Shown: positions 36,492 to 45,569, counted from the first letter of the stretch. The stretch is 61,739 nt of DNA from Microvirgula aerodenitrificans DSM 15089 (GCF_000620105.1 NZ_JHVK01000021.1:1-61739), one strand, 5' to 3'. Notes: generated by a model from the letters alone, not told the origin. A program made the numbers and translations.

Positions 36492-38432
36492 ATGACCGAA
36501 AAAATCTCTGCCATCCAGCAGTACATGAACGGGCTTGCCACCGGTGTAAGCCTGCCAAGGATCCAGGGTGAAGAACGCCTGACCGCGGCGGGCAGCCTGA
36601 CCGACTACACCTTCGAGTACCTCAAGGCCGATCTCAGCTACGGTCCGGCCGAGTATCCGACCAGCGGTGTCTATGGCGGTGTGCTGCCGCCGTGGTTCAA
36701 CCGCCTCGATACCATCCCTGCCGACTGGCAGTGGACCAGTGCCGATCTGGCTGCCAGCCAGAAGCGGGGCGGGCAGGTGGTCGCCGAGCAGGCCAGTATC
36801 GAGGCCAGGGTGCCCGGGCAGAGCTATACCGGGACGGCCGCCGAACAGATCCGGCAGCGCTACACCAAGGGGATCTGGGATGAGGCTACCTTCAGCCAGG
36901 GGTATGTGGACCGCCTGACCCAGAACTGGATCGCCGATGACGCCGAGTTCGCCCGCCAGCGTCTGGGCGGTGCCAACCCCAATGTCATTGCCCGTTATGT
37001 GGGTACCGCTGCGACCATCGCCCAGTGGGTGCAGGGCGCCAAGGGCAGCAAGGACGCGCAGGCGCTGACCCGGCAACTCCAGGCGGCGGTCAATGCGAAT
37101 ACGCTGTTTGTCTGTGACTACCAGATTGCTCTGGGCAACGCGGTACGCCAGCAACTGGTACGTTCGGGTCAGTGGCTGACCTCGCCGCTGGTCTATTTTG
37201 TGGTCGACGGCGGCAAACTGCTGCCCGTGGCCATCCAGCTGACGCCGGGCGCCTATATCTTTACCCCCGGTGACGATGCCAACAGCTGGCTGCTGGCCAA
37301 GCTGTGGGTGGGCAATGCCGATGCCCAGTGGTGGTTCAGTGGCACCCACCTCTACAACACCCACACCGTGGTGATGCAGTTCGGTACCGCGGCCCTCAAT
37401 CTGCTGGAGCAGGGCCAGCTTCCGGCAACACATCCGATCCTGAAGCTGCTTCAGCCGCATCTGAAAAAAGTCTTCAACATCAATAATCTGGTCTACTGCG
37501 CCGATGGCTCCGGCCTCTATCAGTCGGGCCAGTTCTGTGACCAGTTCCTGCCCACCGGCCGCATCGGGCTCTACGACATCATCAGCAGCCTGTTCAGCTC
37601 CTACAGCCTCGATGATGCCTCGTTCCCCAACCAGCTCAAGCTGCGTGGCATCGATCAGGCGACCCTGCCGGTTTCCTTCCCTTACCGCGACGATGGCCAG
37701 GTCTGGTGGGATGCCATCGAGAACTTCGTGAGCGAGGTGGTGGATGCCAGCTATGCCAGCGACGCGGCCGTGGTCCAGGATCAGCCGCTCAATGCCTGGA
37801 TGAGCAAGGTCTCCGCGGCTTTCAATCAGCCTGGCGGCACGGCCCGGTTTACCTGGCAGCCCACCAGGGCATATCTGAAACAGCTCGCGACAAACCTGTT
37901 CTTCATCGGGTCGATACAGCACACGGCAATCAATAACAGCATGCTGCCGGGCCTGGGTTTCCTGCCCAACGCTGCTTTTGCCATGACTGCTCCGCCGCCC
38001 GTCGCGCCGGGCGTCAGTGACGAGCAACTGCTGGCTGCGCTGCCCGACCCGAAGGCGGTCACGGACGGCCATGTGGCCTGGCCGATCCAGAACCAGATTG
38101 CCTTCGTCATGAACGGCACCTCGGAGGTGGACGATCTGGTGGCGGGCGATGGCAGCGAAGCCTCGCTCCAGGCGACGTACGGCTATCCGGCAGGATCGGC
38201 CCAGGCACAGGCGGTGCACAACTTCCATGCGGCGGTCTGGGGTTCCGGCCCGGCCTCGGTGCAGTCGAACATCCAGTCCCGGCAGAAGGCGCGCGTCAAC
38301 GCCTACAAGGAGGCCAATCCACAGGCCGCCACCGTGCCGAACAGCGTGGGCTACTTCTATCTCACCGTGTCGGCGCCGTCTGCCCAGTCCGCCGAACTGA
38401 ATTCGGCGGCCATGAGCTGCATCCAGATCTGA
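36492..38432 (+). CDS. Lipoxygenase-fold protein with Trp replacing the first iron-ligand His
   Basis: 646 residues, no signal peptide. The catalytic core is lipoxygenase-like: W-L-L-A-K-L-W-V-x-N-A-D at 266-277, then W281-F-S-G-T-H286-L-Y-N-T-H291, then LLQPHLKKVFNINN (319-332), Q-H477-T-A-I-N481 and a C-terminal Ile646. Aligned to soybean lipoxygenase-1, H504, H690, N694 and the terminal Ile are kept (H286, H477, N481, I646), but H499 is Trp. The iron site is therefore incomplete, and classic fatty-acid dioxygenation is doubtful. It may hold metal differently, catalyse another oxidation or be a structural partner. First gene of a five-gene operon; AAGGAG lies 14 bp upstream of the ATG. Confidence 0.85.
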   Translation: MTEKISAIQQYMNGLATGVSLPRIQGEERLTAAGSLTDYTFEYLKADLSYGPAEYPTSGVYGGVLPPWFNRLDTIPADWQWTSADLAASQKRGGQVVAEQASIEARVPGQSYTGTAAEQIRQRYTKGIWDEATFSQGYVDRLTQNWIADDAEFARQRLGGANPNVIARYVGTAATIAQWVQGAKGSKDAQALTRQLQAAVNANTLFVCDYQIALGNAVRQQLVRSGQWLTSPLVYFVVDGGKLLPVAIQLTPGAYIFTPGDDANSWLLAKLWVGNADAQWWFSGTHLYNTHTVVMQFGTAALNLLEQGQLPATHPILKLLQPHLKKVFNINNLVYCADGSGLYQSGQFCDQFLPTGRIGLYDIISSLFSSYSLDDASFPNQLKLRGIDQATLPVSFPYRDDGQVWWDAIENFVSEVVDASYASDAAVVQDQPLNAWMSKVSAAFNQPGGTARFTWQPTRAYLKQLATNLFFIGSIQHTAINNSMLPGLGFLPNAAFAMTAPPPVAPGVSDEQLLAALPDPKAVTDGHVAWPIQNQIAFVMNGTSEVDDLVAGDGSEASLQATYGYPAGSAQAQAVHNFHAAVWGSGPASVQSNIQSRQKARVNAYKEANPQAATVPNSVGYFYLTVSAPSAQSAELNSAAMSCIQI

Positions 38433-38509
38433 ATCGGCCTGGCTGCTGGCCTCGTTCCGGGAGGCCGCCGTCAGGCGGCATCCCGTCCCATTTCATAAAA
38501 GACTGAACC

Positions 38510-40531
38510 ATGCTCAAAAGCTTTCTGATGTCCGGCGCCAGCCAGAAGCGGGAATTCGACCCCGTGTCCCAGGCTGGCCAACCGCTGCGCTCCCTCCTGG
38601 CTGCCGCCACCGGCAGCACGGAAACCATCGCCAGCTATCTCAACAAGCGGCTGGTGGAAATCGGCTGCAAATATGTGCAGGCCATTCCCGGCGACTATAT
38701 CGCCCCCTGGGTGGAGACCCTCGATGACCCCGGCATCAATGAGGGTCTGGTGCGGGTGCACCCGAACAACGAAATGCTCGCCACCTATGCCGCCGATGGC
38801 TATGGCCGCGCACTGAGCGGACAGACGGTGGGCTGTGTGGCCTTCACCTACGGCGTGGGCTCGCTGAACGCCGTGCAGGCCATGGCCGGTGCCTATGTCG
38901 AGAACGTGCCGCTGGTAATGATCAACGGCACCCCGTCCCAGGCCCAGTTCAATTCGCAGCGCGACCAGGGGGTGCTGTGGCATCACATGTTCGATGGTGC
39001 GCACACCGATCTGCGCGTCCTGCGGGAAGTGACGGCCATGGCGGTGAGCCTCGACAACCCGGCCACGGCGCCCGATCTGATCGATGCCGCGCTCACCACC
39101 TGCATTACCGAAAGTCGTCCGGTCTATATCGAGATGGCGGTGGGGCTCCAGGCCTATCCCTGCGTGGCCGTGGACGGCCGCCCGCCGTTGCGTCCCTCGC
39201 CGCTGCCGCAAAACGCCGTCTCGCTGCTCAGTGCGGTGAACATGGTGCTGGCCTCGCTCCAGAATGCGAAGAAGCTGGTGGTGATCGGCGGCGTGGAAAT
39301 CGCGCGCGGCGGGCTGCAGGCGCAGTTTGTCGAGCTGCTGAAAGCCCTGAAAGCCCCCTATCTGTCGGACCTGCTGGGCAAGAGCATCCTCAGCGAATAC
39401 CGTGAAGACGTGCAGTTCTCGGGCGTCTACAACGGCCGCAACTCACAGCAGAACGTGCAGGACCTGGTGCGCTCGGCGGACATGATTTTCATGCTTGGCG
39501 TGCGCGAGACCGACTTCAACTTCTCGGGGGTGGCCTCGGCCGATTACAGTCCCAATTCGGCGGCCGGTCTGCCGCTGCCGCTGATTGGCCAGATCGAGGC
39601 CCGTCTGGGCGCCGTGATGATCAACAGTTTCGCCAGCCCGGAGACCGAAGGCGAGCTCTACTGGGGCGATATCCAGCTCGGCCCGTTCATGGAGGCACTG
39701 ACGGCGGCGGTAAAGGGGCTGCAGCCGGATGGCCAGCTCAATGGCGTGGCCACCTTCCCCCGCCTGCAGGGCAGCCCGTGGGAGATTCCCGCCCCCAATA
39801 CCTATCCGGCCGGTGACCAGATTACCTGGGACAGCTTCAAGTCCCTGCTTCACCACCAGTTCCTGACGGCGCTGCCGGAAGACCAGGCGCCCATTCTGCT
39901 GGCCGATACCGGGCTGACTTTCTATTCGCTGAACAACGTGAAAGTTCCGGAGAGCGGCTATATCGCCCAGCTCGCCTGGGGGGCCATCGGCTATGCGCCG
40001 GGGGCCGTGAGCGGCGTCAAGCTGGCGCTGGAGACCAGGGGCATCAAGCGCCGGGTGATTGCCGTGTGCGGTGACGGGGCATTTGCCGAAAGCGCCAACG
40101 CCCTCGGCCAGCTGGCCGAGCTGGGGCAGGATTGCGTGGTGTTCGTGATGGCCAACGGGGTGTTCGCCATCGAGCAGTTCCTGGTCAATGTTCAGGCCTA
40201 CGCCACCCCGCCCACGGTGAAGTTCGTCGACCTTGCCCAGGTGCAGCAAACCTCGCTGTGGGACTGGCCGAGCCTGGCCAGGGGGTTTGGCGGCGTGGGT
40301 TACGAAGTGGTGAGCAACCAGCAGCTTCAGGACGTACTGGCCACGCTGCGCACCAGCACGCCGCCGCCGGCGCTGCCGCACGGACCGTGCACCGGCGGTA
40401 CTCCGGGCGATGGGTGTCCGCAATTCGAGCACGGCGGGGCCAGGCCGCCATCCCCCTCCACCTTCACGCTGGTGGCGGTCCGCAATGTGGGCCGTGACCT
40501 GCCTTCCAACACGCGCTGGAAGCTGAAGTAG
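38510..40531 (+). CDS. ThDP-dependent 2-oxoacid decarboxylase-like enzyme
   Basis: 673 residues of the pyruvate/indolepyruvate decarboxylase and acetolactate synthase superfamily. The cofactor-activating Glu is E88 in HPNNEMLATYAADGYGRA. The twin His typical of pyruvate and indolepyruvate decarboxylases is H158-H159 (LWHHMFDG). The ThDP/Mg site is GDG at 521-523 through N549 (GDGAFAESAN...VMANG), and E555 sits where the decarboxylase Glu is expected. It is longer than the usual 550-600 residues; an unusual Pro/Gly/Cys-rich insert (GPCTGGTPGDGCPQFEHGG) precedes the last strand. Likely decarboxylates a 2-oxoacid, perhaps one made by the operon's PLP enzyme. Substrate unknown. Confidence 0.88.
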   Translation: MLKSFLMSGASQKREFDPVSQAGQPLRSLLAAATGSTETIASYLNKRLVEIGCKYVQAIPGDYIAPWVETLDDPGINEGLVRVHPNNEMLATYAADGYGRALSGQTVGCVAFTYGVGSLNAVQAMAGAYVENVPLVMINGTPSQAQFNSQRDQGVLWHHMFDGAHTDLRVLREVTAMAVSLDNPATAPDLIDAALTTCITESRPVYIEMAVGLQAYPCVAVDGRPPLRPSPLPQNAVSLLSAVNMVLASLQNAKKLVVIGGVEIARGGLQAQFVELLKALKAPYLSDLLGKSILSEYREDVQFSGVYNGRNSQQNVQDLVRSADMIFMLGVRETDFNFSGVASADYSPNSAAGLPLPLIGQIEARLGAVMINSFASPETEGELYWGDIQLGPFMEALTAAVKGLQPDGQLNGVATFPRLQGSPWEIPAPNTYPAGDQITWDSFKSLLHHQFLTALPEDQAPILLADTGLTFYSLNNVKVPESGYIAQLAWGAIGYAPGAVSGVKLALETRGIKRRVIAVCGDGAFAESANALGQLAELGQDCVVFVMANGVFAIEQFLVNVQAYATPPTVKFVDLAQVQQTSLWDWPSLARGFGGVGYEVVSNQQLQDVLATLRTSTPPPALPHGPCTGGTPGDGCPQFEHGGARPPSPSTFTLVAVRNVGRDLPSNTRWKLK

Positions 40532-40615
40532 CAATCCTGCCGCCGGGCCATCTCCGCATTTCTCCGTGGCCTGGCAGTTTCTTTTGCGTGCTCCAAGCAA
40601 CAGGACGACTTTCCG

Positions 40616-42409
40616 ATGACTGAAAATAGCGTGAAATACACCGTCAGCCTGAACCCCGGCCGGCACGAGATGGCAGTGGAGCTCTCCCTGAGCGGGCCGT
40701 GCGCCCGGGGCGATATCCCGCTCAATATCCCCACCTGGGTGCCCGGCGATTACAGCTTTGACACCTACGCCCGCGATCTCTTCGACCTGCGTGCCGTCAA
40801 TCCGCAAACCGGCGCGGCCCTTGCCGTCGAACGCAATGGCTGGCAGGGCTTCGTGGTGCGGGGCGCCGGCGGCGCCGCCACCATCACTTACACGGCCAGC
40901 GCCTATTGCACTGATTTTGGCGAGCCCTGCGGCATCCTCGACGACGAGTACGCCATCCTGCTGGGCACCCGCTATCTGTTCACCCCCCTGCATTCGGGGC
41001 CTTGCCAGGTCCGCTATCTGCTGCCGGATGGCTGGACCCGCATCCACCATCCGTCCGGGGCCAGGGCGCTGGCGGACAACACCTGGGAATATCCCGACTA
41101 CGAAATCCTGCTCGATACCCCGGTCGCCCTCGGCAAGTTCGACCTGATCGAGAAGACGGTGCACGGCACACCCATCTACAGCCTGTTTGTCGATCGCGGC
41201 ATCGGTTTTCCGCAGAAGGCGGAAGCCTTCGCCAGCCAGCTGGCCGAGGTGGCCCGGCAGTGTTTCGCCATTTTCGGCTCTTTCCCCTTCAGCGATTACA
41301 CCTTCATCATGAGCCTCAACCCCGACGCGGAATGGGGGCTGGAGCATCTGACCAGTACCATGTGCGGACTGGGACCCAGTGTCTTCATTCTGCCGGACCA
41401 GACGGCGCATGGCGTGCGGGTCTGCGCCCACGAGATGTTCCATGCCTGGAACGTGCGCCGCCTGCGTCCCGCGCCGCTCAAGGATCTGCAGCACCAGCTT
41501 TCCTGCGGCTGCTTCACCGAGGGGCTGTGGGTGGCCGAGGGCTTTACCCGCTATTACGAGTATCTGCTCAGCACCCGCGCCGGCGCCTATACGCCCGGAC
41601 AGTTCTTCAGCGCCGTGATGGGCTATTACAACCATCTCACCGTGCAGCCGGCCTATCAGCGGGTCAGCGGGGTGGATTCCTCGCTGGCCACCTATCTGAA
41701 CCACAGCAAGTATGCGGGTCGGGTCAACAATTCCATTGATTACTACGATAAGGGCATGCTGATTGCCTTCGAGGCCGATGTCGCGCTGCGCCTGCGGGCC
41801 GGCAGCTCCCTCGACGAGGCGTTTTCCGCCTTCTATCGGGAGTATGTCGACGGTGGCCCCGGCTATCCGGGCTACACCACCGGGGACGTGATTGCCTTCT
41901 TCGAGAGCCGGTTGCCCGGTCTGGGGGCGCAGATGGAGGCGGGGGCGGCCCACCCGGGCGGGCTTGCGGTGCCGCGTTTCCTGGAAAATCTGGGCTTCAG
42001 GCTGGAGGCCACGCCCGGCAACTATCTGGGGCTGGTGTTCCTCAATGACCTCGGGCCCACAATCTACAACGTGGCCGATACCAGCCCGGCCGGGCAGAGC
42101 GGCATTGCCGCCGGCGATGAAATCACTGCCATTGACGGCTATGCCTTCAGCGGCGACGCCCTGAAATGGGTGGCGGCGCAAACCGCGCCGGTGACGCTGA
42201 CCGTGCGGCGCGGGCATCGCCTGCTGTCCTTTACCCTTGCCCCGGTCCCGCTGGAGCCCGTCCTGTTTACCTCGATGCGCTGGCAGGGCAGTGCCGGGCA
42301 GGCTGCACAGATCGCCAGCTGGCTGGGGCAGGCGTTCGACCCCGGTCAGGGCGAGCTGTTCAGCTTCGACTTCTACGAAAACTTCCACGGCATCGAAACC
42401 ATGATCTGA
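40616..42409 (+). CDS. M61 family peptidase with PDZ domain
   Basis: 597 residues, no signal peptide, so cytoplasmic. It has an N-terminal beta domain (about 1-180), the gluzincin catalytic domain with zinc motif H272-E-M-F-H276, third ligand E308 (WVAEGFTRYYEY) and the family G-L-E-H motif at 241-244. A C-terminal PDZ domain follows (about 470-560, PAGQSGIAAGDEITAIDGYAF). All catalytic residues are intact. Family members are glycyl or broad aminopeptidases. In this operon it may remove an amino-acid group from an intermediate or act on a small peptide conjugate; this is inference. Codon use differs from neighbouring housekeeping genes (frequent CCC). Confidence 0.9.
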   Translation: MTENSVKYTVSLNPGRHEMAVELSLSGPCARGDIPLNIPTWVPGDYSFDTYARDLFDLRAVNPQTGAALAVERNGWQGFVVRGAGGAATITYTASAYCTDFGEPCGILDDEYAILLGTRYLFTPLHSGPCQVRYLLPDGWTRIHHPSGARALADNTWEYPDYEILLDTPVALGKFDLIEKTVHGTPIYSLFVDRGIGFPQKAEAFASQLAEVARQCFAIFGSFPFSDYTFIMSLNPDAEWGLEHLTSTMCGLGPSVFILPDQTAHGVRVCAHEMFHAWNVRRLRPAPLKDLQHQLSCGCFTEGLWVAEGFTRYYEYLLSTRAGAYTPGQFFSAVMGYYNHLTVQPAYQRVSGVDSSLATYLNHSKYAGRVNNSIDYYDKGMLIAFEADVALRLRAGSSLDEAFSAFYREYVDGGPGYPGYTTGDVIAFFESRLPGLGAQMEAGAAHPGGLAVPRFLENLGFRLEATPGNYLGLVFLNDLGPTIYNVADTSPAGQSGIAAGDEITAIDGYAFSGDALKWVAAQTAPVTLTVRRGHRLLSFTLAPVPLEPVLFTSMRWQGSAGQAAQIASWLGQAFDPGQGELFSFDFYENFHGIETMI

Positions 42410-42461
42410 GTCCGGGCGCCGGGTTCGTCCCGGCGTGCTCCGGCCTCACCAGGGAGGCACC

Positions 42462-44099
42462 ATGACTGTACAGACAGACTTCATCAAATTCAGCGTTTGC
42501 GATCTTCTGAAAAAGGGCATCGGCTCGTCCAGCTCCCATACCCTGGCGCCCTGGCGCTCCGCCATGGCCTGTTACGACGCCCTGGCAACGGGCGGCTGGC
42601 TGGCGGATCTGGAGGCGGTTTCCGTCACCCTTTACGGCTCGCTGGCCTTTGTCGGGCGCGGGCACTACACCACCATCGCCATTCCGCTCGGGCTGCTGGG
42701 CAAGGACGTGATGACCTTCGACGTCAGCTCCCAGCTGAAGGCGACGCTGGGCATTCCCTCCATCACCGATATCGCCCAGCTCTCCAGCCTTGCCTATCCG
42801 GGCGGCCCGACCGTGGCCTATCAGCTGATCTTCGATACCCGGGAAGACACGGACAAGGAAAAGATGGTCTTCCGCTTTACCTACCGGGATGGCGCGCCGG
42901 CGAGCGGCCGGCCCGATGAACTGACCTACTATTCCTACGGCGGCGGCTCTTATGGCACCGCCCCGGTGATGCAGCCGCTCTATCAGGCACTGACCAGCCT
43001 GCCGGTGGAATACGTTGATGCCGCCACCCTGGTGGCCGCCGCGCCCGGCGACCTGTGCGAAGCCATCATGCAGAACGAGGAGGCCTTCGCCCAATACCGC
43101 AAGGCGCATCCCGACCCGGCCCAGCCCGGCCTGCCGACCGACCGGGCCGGCGTGGTTGCCTATCTGCAGGATATTGGTCTGCAGATGGGCACGCTGATCT
43201 ACGATGGCGTTACCTACGCCGACGACGATGACTGCTACAAGGTGATGTTCGCCACCCCGCGGGCGAAGACGCTCTACCGGAATCTCATTGGCGATCGGGC
43301 CGATACCAGTACGCAGGAAGCTTTTTTCCGCAGCCTGCGCCGGCTGTCCAGGGATTTCAGCTTCGAGCAGCAGCTCGATCTGGTGAGCCTGTTCGCACTG
43401 GCGGTGTCCGAGCAGAACGGGGCACTCAAGCACGTGGTGACGGCCCCCACCAACGGCTCCTGTGGCACGGTGCCCGCCGTTCTCTACCATTACATCGTCA
43501 CCCAGGCGGACGAGGACGAGATCGACTGGCTGTTCGGCCGGACTCCGGGCACGGCACTGAACGGCATCCTGCGTTTCCTCATTATCGCCAGTACCGTGGG
43601 CGGCATCGTCAAGAGCAATGCCAATATCTCGGGCGGGGTGGGCGGCTGTCAGGCCGAAGTGGGAACGTCGGGCGCCATGGCTGCCGGTGGCCTCGCCCAT
43701 CTGCTGGGCGGGAACAACAACATCATCACCTTCAATGCGGCCGAGGCTTCGCTCGAGGACCAGCTGGGGTCGACCTGTGACCCCGTGGGCGGGCTGGTGG
43801 AACTGCCGTGCATCGATCGCAACCTGAGTGCGGCCATCGTCGCCGTGACCGTGGCCCAGGCAATGGCGAAGCTGGGAACGGCCTTCGTGTCCGACATTCC
43901 CTTCGACAAGGCGGTGACGGCCATGCAGCAGATCTCGGAGAACATGAACGACCAGTACAAGGAAACCTCGACCGGCGGCCTTGCCCTGGTGATGCAGGAC
44001 GAGGTCAAGGCCAGGCGCCCCGATCTGTTCCCGCCGACCCGGGAACTGTGCACGGCCCGTTCGCACATGCGGATCTCCCTGTCCCGTACCACCTGCTGA
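42462..44099 (+). CDS. L-serine dehydratase, single-chain iron-sulfur type
   Basis: Converts L-serine to pyruvate and ammonia with a [4Fe-4S] cluster. The 545-residue protein fuses beta and alpha domains: SVCDLLKKGIGSSSSHT at 11-27, APTNGSCGTVPAV, ISGGVGGCQAEVG and STCDPVGGLVELPCIDRN with the cluster Cys residues. The protein ends with Cys (SRTTC), matching the 'tail-in-mouth' C-terminal Cys seen to ligate the cluster in the Legionella enzyme. It differs from the usual GPSSSHT-x-GP in having GSSSSHT-x-AP. AGGGAGG precedes the ATG. In this operon it could supply pyruvate or act on a serine analogue. Confidence 0.9.
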   Translation: MTVQTDFIKFSVCDLLKKGIGSSSSHTLAPWRSAMACYDALATGGWLADLEAVSVTLYGSLAFVGRGHYTTIAIPLGLLGKDVMTFDVSSQLKATLGIPSITDIAQLSSLAYPGGPTVAYQLIFDTREDTDKEKMVFRFTYRDGAPASGRPDELTYYSYGGGSYGTAPVMQPLYQALTSLPVEYVDAATLVAAAPGDLCEAIMQNEEAFAQYRKAHPDPAQPGLPTDRAGVVAYLQDIGLQMGTLIYDGVTYADDDDCYKVMFATPRAKTLYRNLIGDRADTSTQEAFFRSLRRLSRDFSFEQQLDLVSLFALAVSEQNGALKHVVTAPTNGSCGTVPAVLYHYIVTQADEDEIDWLFGRTPGTALNGILRFLIIASTVGGIVKSNANISGGVGGCQAEVGTSGAMAAGGLAHLLGGNNNIITFNAAEASLEDQLGSTCDPVGGLVELPCIDRNLSAAIVAVTVAQAMAKLGTAFVSDIPFDKAVTAMQQISENMNDQYKETSTGGLALVMQDEVKARRPDLFPPTRELCTARSHMRISLSRTTC

Positions 44100-44110
44100 G
44101 GGGATTGCCC

Positions 44111-45484
44111 ATGTCCTTGACACACAACCTGTCCCTGCGCCACCTGACCGATGCGGAAGAGCGCGTTGCGCACTACCGCAGCGTTGCCGCCCCCGATGCG
44201 GTAAACCTGTCGACTGCCGAGAATGTCCTGCTGTTCGATTTCTACCAGGCGCATCTCTTTGACGCAGCCAGACCCTTTACCGCGGGAGATCTGCGCTATC
44301 CGCCAAAGTTCTATGGCAGCGATGCCTTTCGCTCCAGCTGGGCCGGTTTTCTCAACCAGGCCTGGGGCCATGGCGATCTGCTGACTGCCCAGGACGTGTT
44401 TGCGGTGGGGGGCACTTCGGCGGCGCTGGAATGCCTGGCCTTCATTCTGGGCACGCCGGGCGATGTCGCCATTTCGCCCGCACCGCTCTGGTACGGCTTT
44501 CCCTGGAGTTTTGCCCAGCGGCCGCGCGTCAGCTTCGTGCCATTCGATCTGCTGGAGAAGGGCATCGACAAGTTCGAGCTCACGCTGGAGGACGTGAAGC
44601 GGGCCTGTCTCTCGGTGCAGCCGCAGCCGAAGTTCCTGGTGCTGACCAACCCCAGAAACCCGCTGGGTGGCAACTATTCCCCGGAAACGCTGAACGCCAT
44701 CTACAAGTGGGTCCTGGAAGAAACCCGGATGCACATCATCTCCGACGAGATTTACTTTTTCTCGCAGGTGGGAGGCGGCGAACCTTTCGTGCCGGCCTTT
44801 GCCCTCGACGCCGTGCGCGAGGCCGGCGAGGACGGGCGGGAGCGGGTGCACGCCGTCTGGGGGCTGGCCAAGGATTTCGGCATGTCGGGCTTCAAGGTGG
44901 GCTTCGTGATCTCGCGCAATCAGAAGGTGCATGCCCTGATGTCGGGCGATGCCTCCTTGCGCACCATGGCCTGGTTCACTCCTTTCGATTCGCTCAAATA
45001 CCGCACCCTGGCCCCGCTGTTCCTCGACGGGGACGGTCTGCCCGATCCCGCGCTGGCGCAGCAAGCCATGCAGCTCTACGCCGGACCGGAAGCCTCGTCG
45101 CTGCTCAGGACCCAGTATGCCGCCACCCGCGAGGCCCTGGCTTCGGCACGGCTGAAATTCCTTGACCACAACAGCAGTGCCATCTTCTTCTGGCTCGATC
45201 TGCGGGAATTTCTCGACCGTGTACCGCCACCCGACGGCAGCGAGCACCAGGCGCTGCACAAAGCGCTGCACCCCGACATCGACCCGCGAGAGGAACGCCT
45301 GTCGGAATACATTACGGCCAGTTCCGGTGTCTCCCTGATCCCCGGGCAGGAATGCTTCAGCCGCGAGCCCGGCTTCTTCCGCATGTGCTACACCGCGGAA
45401 CCGAAGGACCGGGTGGTGAAAGGAATCGAGCGCATGGGTCGCTCGCTGCATGCCCTGCTCACGCCGCAACGGGTGAGTGCCTGA
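44111..45484 (+). CDS. ACC-synthase-like PLP-dependent aminotransferase (fold type I)
   Basis: 457 residues. The Schiff-base Lys is K254 (WGLAKDFGMSGFKVGFV). D212 and Y215 (IISDEIYF) and N180 (LTNPRNPLGG) bind PLP, and the substrate-carboxylate Arg lies in FFRMCYT near the end. The pattern S/G-L-x-K-D-x-G-x-x-G-F-K-V-G is that of the 1-aminocyclopropane-1-carboxylate synthase and MocR-like class I/II group, which includes aminotransferases and C-S or C-O lyases. Start ATG 44111 with GAGGGGA; a longer frame overlapping the dehydratase is discarded. Last gene of the operon, 11 bp after the dehydratase and followed by a strong terminator. Confidence 0.88.
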   Translation: MSLTHNLSLRHLTDAEERVAHYRSVAAPDAVNLSTAENVLLFDFYQAHLFDAARPFTAGDLRYPPKFYGSDAFRSSWAGFLNQAWGHGDLLTAQDVFAVGGTSAALECLAFILGTPGDVAISPAPLWYGFPWSFAQRPRVSFVPFDLLEKGIDKFELTLEDVKRACLSVQPQPKFLVLTNPRNPLGGNYSPETLNAIYKWVLEETRMHIISDEIYFFSQVGGGEPFVPAFALDAVREAGEDGRERVHAVWGLAKDFGMSGFKVGFVISRNQKVHALMSGDASLRTMAWFTPFDSLKYRTLAPLFLDGDGLPDPALAQQAMQLYAGPEASSLLRTQYAATREALASARLKFLDHNSSAIFFWLDLREFLDRVPPPDGSEHQALHKALHPDIDPREERLSEYITASSGVSLIPGQECFSREPGFFRMCYTAEPKDRVVKGIERMGRSLHALLTPQRVSA

Positions 45485-45535
45485 GCGGAAGCTTCATTCA
45501 GCCACGCTTTGTACCAGGCTTGATCTGTCGGCCTG

Positions 45536-45569
45536 ACCGCCGCGCGAGACCTCTCGCGGCGGTTTTTTT
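45536..45569 (+). terminator. Strong terminator of the five-gene operon
   Basis: ACCGCCGCG(C)GAGA pairs with TCTCGCGGCGGT around a 2-nt loop and is followed by seven T. It closes the operon that starts at 36492. Confidence 0.9.

Noticed and set aside
39443..42388. 981-codon antisense frame across the ThDP and M61 genes
   Set aside because: It spans two well-defined enzymes on the other strand, has no recognisable domain and no ribosome site.
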